Positions 1 through 8,481 of a stretch of 64,000 nucleotides of DNA are shown here, in pieces. The stretch covers positions 186,001 through 250,000 of the forward strand of contig NZ_WBMT01000011.1 in NCBI RefSeq assembly GCF_008923185.1. Direction: 5' to 3'. The first letter of the stretch is position 1; each line of letters opens with the position of its first letter. The notes under the pieces are model-generated. The model ran no database searches, was not told the origin of the DNA, and worked only from the letters and a program-made list of their open reading frames with translations. A program made the position numbers and the translations under genes. The DNA comes from Actinomadura rudentiformis (lineage in GTDB: Bacteria > Actinomycetota > Actinomycetes > Streptosporangiales > Streptosporangiaceae).

Positions 1-1284
1 TATGACGTGGCCGCCTACTCCGGCCAGACCGACCCGGCCGAACGCCTCCAAGCCGAGCAGGACCTCCAGGACAACAAGCTCAAGGCCCTCGTCGCCACCA
101 GCGCCCTCGGCATGGGCTTCGACAAGCCCGACCTGGGCTTCATCGTGCATGTGGGCGCTCCGCAGTCGCCCGTGGCCTACTACCAGCAGATCGGCCGGGC
201 AGGGCGCGGTGTCGAGCGGGCCGAGGTCATCCTGCTGCCGGGCCTGGAAGACCGCGACATCTGGGCCTACTTCGCCGGCCTGGCGTTCCCGCCGGAGCCG
301 GTCGTCCGGACGACCCTCGACACCCTGGAGGCGGCCGGGCGTCCGCTCTCCACCAGCGCGCTGGAGCCCCAGGTCGACCTCAGCCGCAGCCGGCTGGAGA
401 TGATGCTCAAGGTCCTCGACGTCGACGGCGCGGTCCGCCGGGTCAAGGGCGGCTGGACCGCCACCGGCCACGACTGGGCCTACGACCGGGAGCGCTACGA
501 GCGGGTGGCCGCCGAACGCACCCGCGAGCAGCGGGCGATGCTCGACTACCTCGACGCCACCGGCTGCCGCGAGGAGTTCCTGCGCCGCCAGCTTGACGAC
601 CCCGACGCCCGCCCGTGCGGCCGCTGTGACAACTGCACCGGCACCTACTGGCCGACCGACGTCAGCGAAACGGGAGCCGCCCAGGCCCGCGACCGCCTGC
701 GCCGCCCCGGCGTCGATGTCGCGCCCCGGCGCATGTGGCCCCCCGCCGTCAAAGACGACCTCGGCGTCTCCGGGCGCATGGACGCCGGCATCGTGGCCGA
801 ACCCGGCCGCGCCCTGGGCCGCCTCACCGACATCGGCTGGGGCAACCGCCTGCGCGAGATCCTCGCCGAGGGCGCCCCTGACACCGACATACCAGACGAG
901 ATGTTCGACGCCGTGGTCAAAGTCCTGTCCGCTTGGGACTGGGCCGAACGCCCCACCGGCGTGGTCACCATCGGTTCCCGTACCCGTCCCCGCCTGATCG
1001 GCAGCCTCGGCCACCGCATCGCCGAGATCGGCCGCCTGCCCTACCTGGGCGAATTCGTTCCACTCGGCGATCCGGTGCCCCGCCGGCACAACAGTGCCCA
1101 GCGCCTCCGTTCGGTCTGGCACTCGCTGGCCCTGCCCGACGATGTCGCCGCCGCGGCCCGTGGCCCGGTCCTCCTCGTCGACGACCGCATCGAGACCGGC
1201 TGGACGATGACCGTGGCCACCCGCCAGCTCCGCCAGGCAGGCGTCCCCGCCGTCCTACCACTGGTCCTGGCGGTGATCAACTGA
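1..1284 (+). CDS. RecQ-type ATP-dependent DNA helicase, 5' end missing, with phosphoribosyltransferase-like C-terminus
   Basis: The frame is open from base 1, so the N-terminal helicase lobe lies outside the window. What remains begins in the second RecA-like lobe: motif V (ATSALGMGFDKPD, residues 32-44 of the visible part) and motif VI with the arginine finger (QQIGRAGRG, 62-70). A RecQ-type zinc site follows, with cysteines near visible residues 189, 206, 209 and 212 (CGRCDNC). The last ~50 residues carry VLLVDDRIETGWT, which resembles the PRPP-binding loop of phosphoribosyltransferases and is not part of classical RecQ. The protein should unwind DNA 3' to 5' during repair or recombination. 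The role of the tail is unknown. It ends 31 bases before the next ORF on the same strand. Confidence 0.88.
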   Translation, partial: YDVAAYSGQTDPAERLQAEQDLQDNKLKALVATSALGMGFDKPDLGFIVHVGAPQSPVAYYQQIGRAGRGVERAEVILLPGLEDRDIWAYFAGLAFPPEPVVRTTLDTLEAAGRPLSTSALEPQVDLSRSRLEMMLKVLDVDGAVRRVKGGWTATGHDWAYDRERYERVAAERTREQRAMLDYLDATGCREEFLRRQLDDPDARPCGRCDNCTGTYWPTDVSETGAAQARDRLRRPGVDVAPRRMWPPAVKDDLGVSGRMDAGIVAEPGRALGRLTDIGWGNRLREILAEGAPDTDIPDEMFDAVVKVLSAWDWAERPTGVVTIGSRTRPRLIGSLGHRIAEIGRLPYLGEFVPLGDPVPRRHNSAQRLRSVWHSLALPDDVAAAARGPVLLVDDRIETGWTMTVATRQLRQAGVPAVLPLVLAVIN

Positions 1285-1315
1285 ACCATCGCCCTGTTGA
1301 AATGCTCTCAAGTCC

Positions 1316-2419
1316 ATGTGGGGCCAGGTCTGCCAAGCCACCCCAGGAGTAGTACCGTCCCTGTCCGTGTCTTCCAAGACCTCCGCCGTGGATCGGCTGC
1401 TCGACTGCCCACCTGGCCTGCTCGACACCACGTTCGATCAGCTCCGGACCCTGCTCGTCGTGCACGAGACCGGCTCCGCGCTCCGGGCCGCCCGCGTCCT
1501 CGGCCGCGAGCAGTCCAGCGTGCAAAAGCAGCTCGACACGCTCAACCGCAACTACCAGGCGATGTGCGGCGAGGTGCTCACGCTGCGGCAGGGGCGCGGC
1601 AAGGACTTCCTGTTCACGCCCACGGGCGAGGAGGCCGTTCAACTGGCACATGTGGCCGTGGCCCAATGGACGGACGCGGTCAACTGGAGCCGCCGCCGCC
1701 TCGGCCGGATGCTCACCGTGGGCACCACCGAGTTCACGCTCCCGATCATTTCCCGCTCCTGGGAACGGGTGTCGGAGGAGTTCCGGCAGCAACAGGTGGA
1801 ATTCAAGGTCGTCCACGTTCGCACCAAGGACCTGTGGTCCCGGCTGGAGACCCGCCAGGTCGACCTGATCTGCGGCAGCATCGTCTGCACCGCGGACGGC
1901 GACCACCGCCTCCGCGACTACGACGTGATCGAGTTCGCCCGCGGCGCCCCGATCCTGCTGACCAACCTGCCCCTCACCGACCTGCCCGACGACCCGGTCC
2001 CCACCAGCCGTCTGGCCGACGTGCCCCTGGTGGTCCCGCCAGCGGGCCTGGTGGCCGACTTCCTTGCCTGCTGGTACGGCCCCAACTTCCGCGACCGCCT
2101 CGACGTCGTGGCCGACATCGACGACATCCACTACGGGCTGTCACTCCTGCGTTCCGGCTTCGTCCGCGGCTGCATGGTCGTCACCGAGTCCATCGGCCGC
2201 CGCATGGCAGGCCCGGGCGAGCCCGACGAAGTCCCCCTCCGCTCCCTCCGCCTCCACGACGACCTCGAACCCAAAGCCGAGATCATGGCCGGCGCCTTCG
2301 TTCACCGCGCCGACCTCCAGCGCTACGCGGTGGGCCACCCCCTCAACCGCCTCTGGAACGCCGTCCGAGACGACTCCCGCCGCTTCACCCCCCGCAAACC
2401 CGCAACCCCACCTCCCTAA
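1316..2419 (+). CDS. LysR-like transcriptional regulator
   Basis: The protein has an N-terminal helix-turn-helix (FDQLRTLLVVHETGSALRAA, then VLGREQSSVQKQLDTLNR) followed by a periplasmic-binding-like effector domain that starts near RRRLGRMLTVGTTEF. This is LysR architecture, although the HTH is divergent. ATG at 1316 gives 367 residues, but a GTG at 1388 (VDRLLDCPPG) would start closer to the HTH, as is usual in the family, so the first 24 residues may not be translated. The C-terminus is proline- and arginine-rich. No divergently transcribed target gene is next to it; the next gene downstream encodes a tiny exported peptide. The ligand cannot be predicted. Confidence 0.72.
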   Translation: MWGQVCQATPGVVPSLSVSSKTSAVDRLLDCPPGLLDTTFDQLRTLLVVHETGSALRAARVLGREQSSVQKQLDTLNRNYQAMCGEVLTLRQGRGKDFLFTPTGEEAVQLAHVAVAQWTDAVNWSRRRLGRMLTVGTTEFTLPIISRSWERVSEEFRQQQVEFKVVHVRTKDLWSRLETRQVDLICGSIVCTADGDHRLRDYDVIEFARGAPILLTNLPLTDLPDDPVPTSRLADVPLVVPPAGLVADFLACWYGPNFRDRLDVVADIDDIHYGLSLLRSGFVRGCMVVTESIGRRMAGPGEPDEVPLRSLRLHDDLEPKAEIMAGAFVHRADLQRYAVGHPLNRLWNAVRDDSRRFTPRKPATPPP

Positions 2420-2444
2420 CCAACCCCCGAAGGAACGGCTCGCC

Positions 2445-2618
2445 ATGGCTCCCCGCATCTGTGCACTCACATTGATGGTTCTCGTCACCACCGCGCTCAC
2501 GGCCACTCCGGCCAACGCCGTCGGCGTTGATGTTGATCTTCCGGGTGGTAGTGGCGTGGGCGTTAGCGTGGACGAGGGAGGCGCGGACGTTGGCGTCGAT
2601 CTCCCCAGCGACGACTAG
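2445..2618 (+). CDS. Small secreted peptide (57 aa), unknown function
   Basis: ATG at 2445 follows a GAAGGAAC ribosome-binding site. The first ~25 residues form a clear signal peptide ending in an Ala-x-Ala site (TATPANA), which leaves a mature peptide of about 32 residues. The mature part is made of alternating valine, glycine and aspartate with a repeated GVDVDLP / GVDVLP-like phrase and no cysteine, and is very acidic. A perfect hairpin follows the stop, so this is likely a separate or terminal transcription unit after the LysR-like gene. I do not recognise a family. Possible roles are a surface peptide or a metal-binding peptide, but this is speculation. Confidence 0.6.
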   Translation: MAPRICALTLMVLVTTALTATPANAVGVDVDLPGGSGVGVSVDEGGADVGVDLPSDD

Positions 2619-2638
2619 CGCAAGCCCGGCATCTGTCT

Positions 2639-2675
2639 CCCCTGGCCTGGTGGAAATCTCTCACCAGGCCAGGGG
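2639..2675. terminator. Perfect 14-bp hairpin between convergent genes
   Basis: CCCCTGGCCTGGTG (2639-2652) pairs perfectly with CACCAGGCCAGGGG (2662-2675) around a 9-nt loop. It sits between the small peptide gene (+) and the kinase gene (-) and can serve both directions. Neither side has a long T tract, as is common in high-GC actinomycetes. Confidence 0.7.
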
Positions 2676-2723
2676 GCGGCCGCGGCTGACCTTGTTTCGC
2701 CGAGGTCTCACGCAGGCGTGTGG

Positions 2724-3650
2724 CTAGTTCTTGATGGGGTTGTCGAGAACGTCGAGGCTGGGGCGGGCGCCCAGATGCTGCATGGCCTGGACGGCCAGGC
2801 GGTTGCCGGCGGTGAGGGCCTCGGCCGGGGGCTTGCCCTCCAGCCAGGCGGGGAGGAAGCCCGCCACGAAGGCGTCGCCGGCGCCGGTGCCGTCGATGAT
2901 CTTGTCGATGGGCTCGGCGGCGGCGGTGATGGGCTCGGGGCGGCCGTTGGTGTACCAGAGGGCGCCGTCGGCGCCGGACTTGATCACTACCTGCGGGTAC
3001 CAGGCGGTGAGCACCTTGGCGGCCGAGGCGGGGGTGTCGCGGCCGGTCAGTACCTCGGCCTCGTCGGCGTTGACCACCAGGAGGCGTGCGCCCTGCGTCC
3101 ACTCCAGGAACGGCTCGGCGCCCATCCGCTTGAGCGGGGAGGACGAGCCGCCGTCCACGGAGATCGACATCTGCGCCTGGCGGGCGAGGTCGAGGGCATG
3201 CTTGGCCGCCTTGCGGGAACCCTCGTTGATCAGCGAGTAGCCGGACAGGTGCAGGTGGGTGCCCTGGTTGAACAGGTCCTTGCAGCGTTCGATGTCCTCG
3301 GGCAGCAGCGCGCCGTTGGCGCCGGGGTCCGAGAGCATGGTCCGGTCGCCCTTGTGTGTGATCAACACGACACAGGTGCCGGTCGGGCGCTCCTGGTCCA
3401 TCACGAGGCGGGCGTCCACGCCGTATCCCATGAGCTCCATGTCACGGTTGCGGCCCGCGATGTCGGAGCCGCGGCGGCCCACGAACGCGACCTCGACGCC
3501 TTCCAGAGCGAGCCAGGAGGCGACGTTGGCGCCGGAACCGCCTCCGTGCGAGGTCACGGCGGCAGGAGTGTCGCTCCCCTTGGCAAGGGGGAACGCGGCA
3601 CGGGCAACGGTGTCAGTCATCAAATCGCCGACCACGACCACGCGCGTCAT
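2724..3650 (-). CDS. PfkB-family carbohydrate kinase (ribokinase-like)
   Basis: The protein starts MTRVVVVGDLMTDTVA, has the glycine-rich PfkB N-terminal signature (TSHGGGSGANVASWLA), and ends with the anion-hole and catalytic-base motif DGTGAGDAFVAGF, in which the second Asp is the base. At 308 residues it has the usual family length. The start was placed at the ATG at 3650, because GAGGTGA lies 8 bases upstream and the conserved beta strand begins right there; the longer frame to 3779 has no homology-like content. It should transfer a phosphate from ATP to a sugar or nucleoside in the cytoplasm. The substrate is not determinable: no transport or catabolic gene is adjacent. It is divergent from the acetyltransferase gene. 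Confidence 0.88.
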   Translation of the reverse strand: MTRVVVVGDLMTDTVARAAFPLAKGSDTPAAVTSHGGGSGANVASWLALEGVEVAFVGRRGSDIAGRNRDMELMGYGVDARLVMDQERPTGTCVVLITHKGDRTMLSDPGANGALLPEDIERCKDLFNQGTHLHLSGYSLINEGSRKAAKHALDLARQAQMSISVDGGSSSPLKRMGAEPFLEWTQGARLLVVNADEAEVLTGRDTPASAAKVLTAWYPQVVIKSGADGALWYTNGRPEPITAAAEPIDKIIDGTGAGDAFVAGFLPAWLEGKPPAEALTAGNRLAVQAMQHLGARPSLDVLDNPIKN

Positions 3651-3849
3651 GGAGTCATCACCTCGATCAACACGGCCCGCGCGAGCGGCATTCAGGGGCG
3701 TGTGCTTGACCGTAACAGCTCTTGGACCCCCAGTAGGTCTCGAACGCGCAGCGAAACCAGAGAACCGGTGTTTTTGCATGCTCTTGCTCGCTTTGTTCCG
3801 GGGACCTGTGGTGATGGCGGCCGGGGAGCCGTGCCTTACCCTCGGGTAC

Positions 3850-6309
3850 GTGACCGAGGGCTATCCGGATCAGTGGGAGGCCGACGTCGTCCTGACCGAC
3901 GGCGGGACGGCGCATCTGCGTCCTGTCCGGAGCGATGACGCCGAGCTTTTGCGGGCTTTTTACGCCCGTCTGTCACCGGAGTCGATCTACTACAGGTTCT
4001 TCTCGCCACGCCCGCAGCTGACCGAGCGGGAGATCGAGCACTTCACCACGGTCGACTACGACCGGCGGGTGGCCCTGATCGCCACGATCGGCGACTCCAT
4101 GATCGCCGTCGTCCGTTATGACCAGTTGCCCGACCGGCCTGGGATCGCCGAAGTCGCCTTCCTGGTAGAGGACGCGCACCAGGGACGCGGGCTGGGTGCC
4201 GTTCTCCTGGAGCACATCGCGGCCGCCGCCCGGGAGCGTGGGCTGAACCGTTTCGTCGCGAGCGTCCTGCCCGACAACCGGCGGATGACCAGGGTCTTCC
4301 GGGAGGCCGGTTACCAGGCCGAGCAGCGCTTCGAGGACGGCGTGATCGAGCTCGTGCTCGATCTGGAGCCGACCGAGACGTCGGTGGAGGTCATGGCGGC
4401 CCGGGAGCACCGGGCCGAGTCGCGGTCGATCCAGCGCCTGCTGTTCCCCCGTTCGGTCGCCGTCGTGGGCGCCAGCCGCGCCGAGCACAGCGTGGGACAG
4501 ACGGTGCTCCGCAACCTGCTGCACGGCGACTTCAGCGGGCCGATCTACCCCGTGCACCCGACCGCGACCGCCGTCGCCGGGGTACGTGCGTACGCCTCGG
4601 TTTTGGACATTCCAGATGACGTCGATCTGGCCGTGGTGGCCGTACGGGCCGACAGCGTTCACCAGGTCGTCGAACAGTGTGCGGGCAAGGGCGTCCATGG
4701 CCTGGTGGTGGTCTCTTCGGGCTTCGGCGAGACGGGCCCAGAAGGACGGGCCAGCCAGACGGAGCTCGTCCGGCTGGCGCGGGCGTACGGGATGCGCGTG
4801 GTCGGGCCGAACTGCCTGGGCATCGCCAACACCGATCCTGAGGTACGGCTGAACGCGACGCTCGCACCGACCATGCCGGGCCGGGGACCGGTGGGCTTCT
4901 TCTCCCAGTCCGGCGCGCTGGGCATCGCGATCTTGCAGCGTACGGCCGAACGAGGGCTGGGACTGTCCACGTTCGTCTCGGCCGGCAACCGGGCGGACGT
5001 CTCCGGCAACGACCTCATGCAGTACTGGGAGGAGGACCACGCCACCAAGGCGGTCCTGCTCTACCTGGAGTCGCTCGGCAACCCGCGCAAGTTCACCCGG
5101 CTGGCCCGCCGCCTCTCCCGCCGCAAGCCGATCGTGGCGGTCAAGAGCGGCCGGAGCACGCAGGGCGTGCCGATCGGGCACGCCGCCCGCGCCCTCAGCC
5201 TGCCCGACCACGCCGTCAGCGCCCTCTTCGCCCAGGCCGGTGTGATCAGAGTCGAGGACCTGTCCGAGCTCTTCGACGTCGCCCAGCTCCTGGCCTACCA
5301 GCCGCTCCCGGCGGGCGACCGGATCGCGATCATCGACAACTCCGACTCGCTCGGCCTGCTCGCGCAGGACGCCGCCGCGGCGCTGGGCCTGGAGGGCCGC
5401 CGCCGGATCGACCTCGGCCCCCTCGCGGACGCCGACGAGTACGAGGCCGCCCTGGCCGAGGCGCTCCAGGACGACACGGTGGACGCCGTGGTGGCCCTCT
5501 TCACCCCGCCCACCATCGGCGGCTACGACGTGCGCGTTCCCGAGAAGATCCTCCGTCTCGCCGCCGGGAGCCCCAAGCCGATCGTGGCCACCTACCTCGG
5601 CTCCAAGGGCATGCCCGCCGACCTCAGGGTCCCGGGCCCCGACGGCTGGGCCGCCGAGGGGTCCATCCCGTCCTACCCGGCACCGGAAGACGCCGTCCGG
5701 GCCCTCGCGTACGTCATCCGCTACGCCCAGTGGCGCCAGCGCCCGCCCGGCCGCCTCCCCGAGTTCGCCGGCACCGACCGCCGCCGCGCGCGTTCCCTCG
5801 TGGAAGAGTGGCTCGAGAAAGGTCCCCCGACCCAGGACCAGACAGCCGAACTCCTCGCCTGTTACGGCATCACCGTCGCGCCGGGCCCTTCCGAGACCGT
5901 GGCGCCGGCCCCCTCCGACGGCGTGCCCACGCGGATCGTCGCCCTGGAAGACCCCTCGTTCGGCGCCGTGATCTCGTTCGGCCTGTCCGACGAGACCGCC
6001 GCCCTCCTGGACGACCGTGCCTACCGCTTGGCGCCCCTCACGGACGTGGAAGCCGCCGAGCTGGTACGCGCCATCCGCACCGCGCCCCTCCTCCTGGGCC
6101 ACCGAGGCGCCGATCCCGTGGACGTGGCCTCCCTGGAGGAACTCCTCCAACGAGTGGCCAAGCTGGCCCACGACCTTCCAGAAGTGGCCAGGCTCGTTCT
6201 AGACCCAGTCCAGGTGACCCCCACCGGGATCAACGTCCAGGATGTGACCCTCCGCCTAGAACGCCCCATCGGCCCCCGCCCCGAACTAGGCCCCCGCCGC
6301 CTCCCCTGA
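3850..6309 (+). CDS. GNAT / NDP-forming acyl-CoA synthetase fusion, Pat-type protein lysine acetyltransferase
   Basis: The N-terminal ~170 residues are a GNAT domain (AHLRPVRSDDAELL, then the acetyl-CoA loop VEDAHQGRGLGAVLLEHIA). A CoA-binding domain follows (LFPRSVAVVGASR), then succinyl-CoA-ligase-like domains (GPVGFFSQSGALGIAIL; GHAARALSLPDHAVSALFAQ), and a reduced ATP-grasp-like tail. This is the inverted Pat order, with GNAT first, known from actinomycetes; such enzymes acetylate and switch off acyl-CoA synthetases. The start is uncertain: GTG 3850 fits the domain boundary and has TACCCT ending 7 bases before it, as in leaderless actinobacterial mRNAs, while ATG 3814 and ATG 3778 are also in frame. 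It is followed by a convergent proline-rich ORF. Confidence 0.85.
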   Translation: MTEGYPDQWEADVVLTDGGTAHLRPVRSDDAELLRAFYARLSPESIYYRFFSPRPQLTEREIEHFTTVDYDRRVALIATIGDSMIAVVRYDQLPDRPGIAEVAFLVEDAHQGRGLGAVLLEHIAAAARERGLNRFVASVLPDNRRMTRVFREAGYQAEQRFEDGVIELVLDLEPTETSVEVMAAREHRAESRSIQRLLFPRSVAVVGASRAEHSVGQTVLRNLLHGDFSGPIYPVHPTATAVAGVRAYASVLDIPDDVDLAVVAVRADSVHQVVEQCAGKGVHGLVVVSSGFGETGPEGRASQTELVRLARAYGMRVVGPNCLGIANTDPEVRLNATLAPTMPGRGPVGFFSQSGALGIAILQRTAERGLGLSTFVSAGNRADVSGNDLMQYWEEDHATKAVLLYLESLGNPRKFTRLARRLSRRKPIVAVKSGRSTQGVPIGHAARALSLPDHAVSALFAQAGVIRVEDLSELFDVAQLLAYQPLPAGDRIAIIDNSDSLGLLAQDAAAALGLEGRRRIDLGPLADADEYEAALAEALQDDTVDAVVALFTPPTIGGYDVRVPEKILRLAAGSPKPIVATYLGSKGMPADLRVPGPDGWAAEGSIPSYPAPEDAVRALAYVIRYAQWRQRPPGRLPEFAGTDRRRARSLVEEWLEKGPPTQDQTAELLACYGITVAPGPSETVAPAPSDGVPTRIVALEDPSFGAVISFGLSDETAALLDDRAYRLAPLTDVEAAELVRAIRTAPLLLGHRGADPVDVASLEELLQRVAKLAHDLPEVARLVLDPVQVTPTGINVQDVTLRLERPIGPRPELGPRRLP

Positions 6310-6344
6310 CGTCGGCGAGGGCAGAGCGCCTGCAGGTCGGCCCG

Positions 6345-6363
6345 CCGCCCCTTGGCGGGGCGG
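6345..6363. terminator. Short GC hairpin after the acetyltransferase gene
   Basis: CCGCCCC (6345-6351) pairs with GGGGCGG (6357-6363) over a 5-nt loop, 35 bases after the stop codon and before the convergent proline-rich ORF. No T tract follows, so this is a tentative call. Confidence 0.35.
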
Positions 6364-6378
6364 TGGACGCCGTGGGCT

Positions 6379-6687
6379 TCAGCCGGGCGGGGGTGGTGGG
6401 CTGGGCTCTGGGGTCGGCGGGACCGGGTCCGGGATCGGGCCGGGCGGCGACGGATCCGGGGGCGGGCCGGGTGGCGACGGATCCGGGCCGGGGCCGGGTG
6501 GGACCGGGTCTGGGGCCGGGCCGGGCGGGACCGGCCCCGGGGGCGGCTGAGGTGTCGGGCCGGGCGGGGGCTCAGGAGGGGGTACGGGCGGTTCCGGCGC
6601 TGGGATGGGCGGCTGCGGGCCTGGTGGGGTCGGGGCCGGCGGCGGCGGGACCGGAGGCGGCGAAGGCATTGGATCTCTGAATTCCAT
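6379..6687 (-). CDS. Proline-rich small protein (102 aa), possible gene
   Basis: From MEFRDPMPSPPPVPPPP the frame is almost wholly proline, with repeated PPGP-PDP and PEPP phrases (PDPVPPGPGPDPSPPGP) down to a TGA at 6379. There is no signal peptide and no membrane segment. The coherent PxP periodicity and the short non-repetitive N-terminus argue for a real extended, possibly protein- or surface-binding polypeptide. The start lacks a good ribosome-binding site, and a glycine-rich ORF is open on the other strand, so a purely low-complexity DNA tract remains possible. Confidence 0.42.
   Translation of the reverse strand: MEFRDPMPSPPPVPPPPAPTPPGPQPPIPAPEPPVPPPEPPPGPTPQPPPGPVPPGPAPDPVPPGPGPDPSPPGPPPDPSPPGPIPDPVPPTPEPSPPPPPG
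6405..6660. repeat. G-rich low-complexity tract with imperfect short repeats
   Basis: The plus strand is a chain of GGG and GGGG runs separated by 1-5 bases, with a recurring unit GGCGACGGATCCGGG and variants such as GGGCCGGGCGGGACCGG. It coincides with the proline-rich frame on the minus strand. Such spacing allows G-quadruplex folding of the plus strand. Confidence 0.6.
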
Positions 6688-6775
6688 GCCATGTCTCGTA
6701 CCCCGGGGGCGCCGGGATGACCATGTTCGGGTCGGGCATGTGCGCAGCCCACCCCGAACAGGGCAGGATGGGTTC

Positions 6776-7357
6776 ATGAGGGAAACCCGAGCGACGGCCC
6801 ACGGGTTGCGAACCGCCATTGAGCGCAGCGGTTACTACCCGGCCTTGGTCGCGGAAGCGGTGGAGTCGGCCATCGGCTCTGAGCCCGTGCTCGCCTACGT
6901 GGTGCATCACGAGGCGACGTTCGACCCCGCGATGGAGGTCAGGCGGCACGTGACCGTGCTGGTGCTGTCGGCCAGCCGGCTGCTGGTCTGCCACACCGAC
7001 GAGCACCCGCCGGGCGAGGGCATGGCTCAACCACACGCCTCCACCACCACCGAGGCCGTCAAGCTGGGCAGGGTCCAGTCGGTCGCGGTGACCCGGGTGG
7101 TCCCCGACCCCGCGTCGTACGTGCCGGGCGTGCCGCCGACCGAGGTGGTGCTGACCATCGGCTGGGGTGCGATCGCCCATATCGATCTGGAGCCCGCCAC
7201 CTGTGGTGATGAGAACTGCGAGGCCGACCACGGCTACACCGGCAGCGTGACCGCCGACGACCTGTCCCTGCGTGTCAGCGAGGCTGCTGACGGGGCCGAC
7301 GCGGTCTCCCAGGTGCTGGCCTTCGCCGAGGCGCTGTCGTCCGCCACGGCGAATTGA
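6776..7357 (+). CDS. DUF5998-like actinobacterial protein
   Basis: This is a 193-residue cytoplasmic protein starting MRETRATAHGLRTAIERSGYYP. It has no signal peptide or membrane span and shows alternating beta strands (MEVRRHVTVLVLSASRLLVCH; PPTEVVLTIGWGAIAHIDLEP) and a CGDENCEADHGYTG segment in which the cysteines and histidine could bind a metal. I recognise it as the actinobacteria-restricted DUF5998 type, whose function is unknown. ATG 6776 was chosen because the upstream in-frame stretch is low-complexity. The stop codon overlaps the TTG start of the next gene (TTGA), so the two are translationally coupled and probably act together. Confidence 0.8.
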   Translation: MRETRATAHGLRTAIERSGYYPALVAEAVESAIGSEPVLAYVVHHEATFDPAMEVRRHVTVLVLSASRLLVCHTDEHPPGEGMAQPHASTTTEAVKLGRVQSVAVTRVVPDPASYVPGVPPTEVVLTIGWGAIAHIDLEPATCGDENCEADHGYTGSVTADDLSLRVSEAADGADAVSQVLAFAEALSSATAN

Positions 7358-8481
7358 GCGCCTCGCCGCCGCCCGTTCCGGTGCCGCGGTACGGGGCGGG
7401 TGCGCTCGCCGACCTGCCGCCCTCGGTGCTGGCAGGGCTCGGAGTGCCGGGCACGCAGAACGTGCTGGGCCTGCCGCGCCTGCCGCGGGCATGCGTGCTG
7501 ATCATCGATGGGCTGGGCTGGGAGTTGCTCAGGGCCCATCCGGAGGACGCCCCGTTCCTGGCCTCGTTGCCGGGCGGGCCGCTGACCGCGGGGTTCCCCG
7601 CCACCACCGTGGCCAGCCTGGGGTCGCTGGCGACCGGTCTGCCGCCCGGCGGGCATGGCCTGCTGGGCGTCCAGGTGGCGATCCCGGGGGCCGGGCGGCT
7701 CCTCAACTGCCTGCGCTGGAAGGACCCGGACATCGATCCGGTCACTTTCCAGCCCGCCCCGACCGTGTACCAGAAGGCGGCAGCGGACGGCGTGAACGTC
7801 TCCTACGTCGCGCTGGGCTTCTATCGCAACACCGGCCTCAGCATCGCCACCGCGCGGGGCGCCACCTACCGTCCCGCCGACGACATGGGCGAGCTGGTCG
7901 GCCGCACGCAGCAGGCCTTGCGGGAGGGCGAGCGCTCGTTCGTGACCGTCTACCACGCCGATCTTGACGCGACCGGGCATCGCTACGGCTCGGGCTCGGC
8001 GGACTGGCGGTTCCAGCTGCGCTTCGTGGACCTGCTCGCCGAACGGATCGCGTCGGTGCTCCCCTCGGGGACGGGCCTCTACATCACCGCCGATCACGGC
8101 ATGGTCGATCCGACCGAACGGGTGGACTTCGACACGGTGGCCGAGTTGCAGGCCGGGGTCGCCATGCTCGGCGGGGACGCCCGGTGCCGCTACGTGTACG
8201 CCCAGGACGGCGCGGCCGGGGACGTGCTGGCGGCCTGGCAGGAGCTCCTCGGTGACCGGGCGTGGGTCTACACGCGTGAGGACGCGGTGGCGGAGGGCTG
8301 GTTCGGGCCGGTCGAGCCCGACATGCTGGCCCGTATCGGCGACGTGATCGCCGTACCGTATGCGGACATGGCCATTGTCGCGAGCCGCCTCGAACCCCTC
8401 GCCTCGCTGATGACCGGCATGCACGGCTCGCTCGTTCCGGCTGAGCAGCTCGTCCCCCTGCTGCGCGTCACCAGGGAGTGA
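7354..8481 (+). CDS. Alkaline phosphatase-superfamily phosphodiesterase / nucleotide pyrophosphatase
   Basis: The 375-residue protein shows the two-metal pattern of the family: Asp in CVLIIDGLGWE, the nucleophilic Thr in GFPATTVASLGSLATG, Asp and His in HADLDATGHRYG, the DH pair in ITADHGMVDP and the last His in TGMHGSLVP. It should hydrolyse phosphodiesters or pyrophosphates, with an unknown substrate. No signal peptide is visible, so it is predicted to be intracellular. The start is TTG at 7354, overlapping the TGA of the DUF5998 gene; no other start lies before the conserved core. The stop codon lies inside a 21-bp tandem duplication. Confidence 0.85.
   Translation: MSASPPPVPVPRYGAGALADLPPSVLAGLGVPGTQNVLGLPRLPRACVLIIDGLGWELLRAHPEDAPFLASLPGGPLTAGFPATTVASLGSLATGLPPGGHGLLGVQVAIPGAGRLLNCLRWKDPDIDPVTFQPAPTVYQKAAADGVNVSYVALGFYRNTGLSIATARGATYRPADDMGELVGRTQQALREGERSFVTVYHADLDATGHRYGSGSADWRFQLRFVDLLAERIASVLPSGTGLYITADHGMVDPTERVDFDTVAELQAGVAMLGGDARCRYVYAQDGAAGDVLAAWQELLGDRAWVYTREDAVAEGWFGPVEPDMLARIGDVIAVPYADMAIVASRLEPLASLMTGMHGSLVPAEQLVPLLRVTRE

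Noticed and set aside
3973..6171. 732-residue ORF on the minus strand opposite the acetyltransferase fusion
   Set aside because: Shadow of a gene with clear GNAT and CoA-binding motifs; no domain pattern in the translation.
6405..6660. Regular G-rich repeats as a possible CRISPR array
   Set aside because: Repeat units are short and imperfect, and there are no unique spacers of constant length or nearby cas genes.
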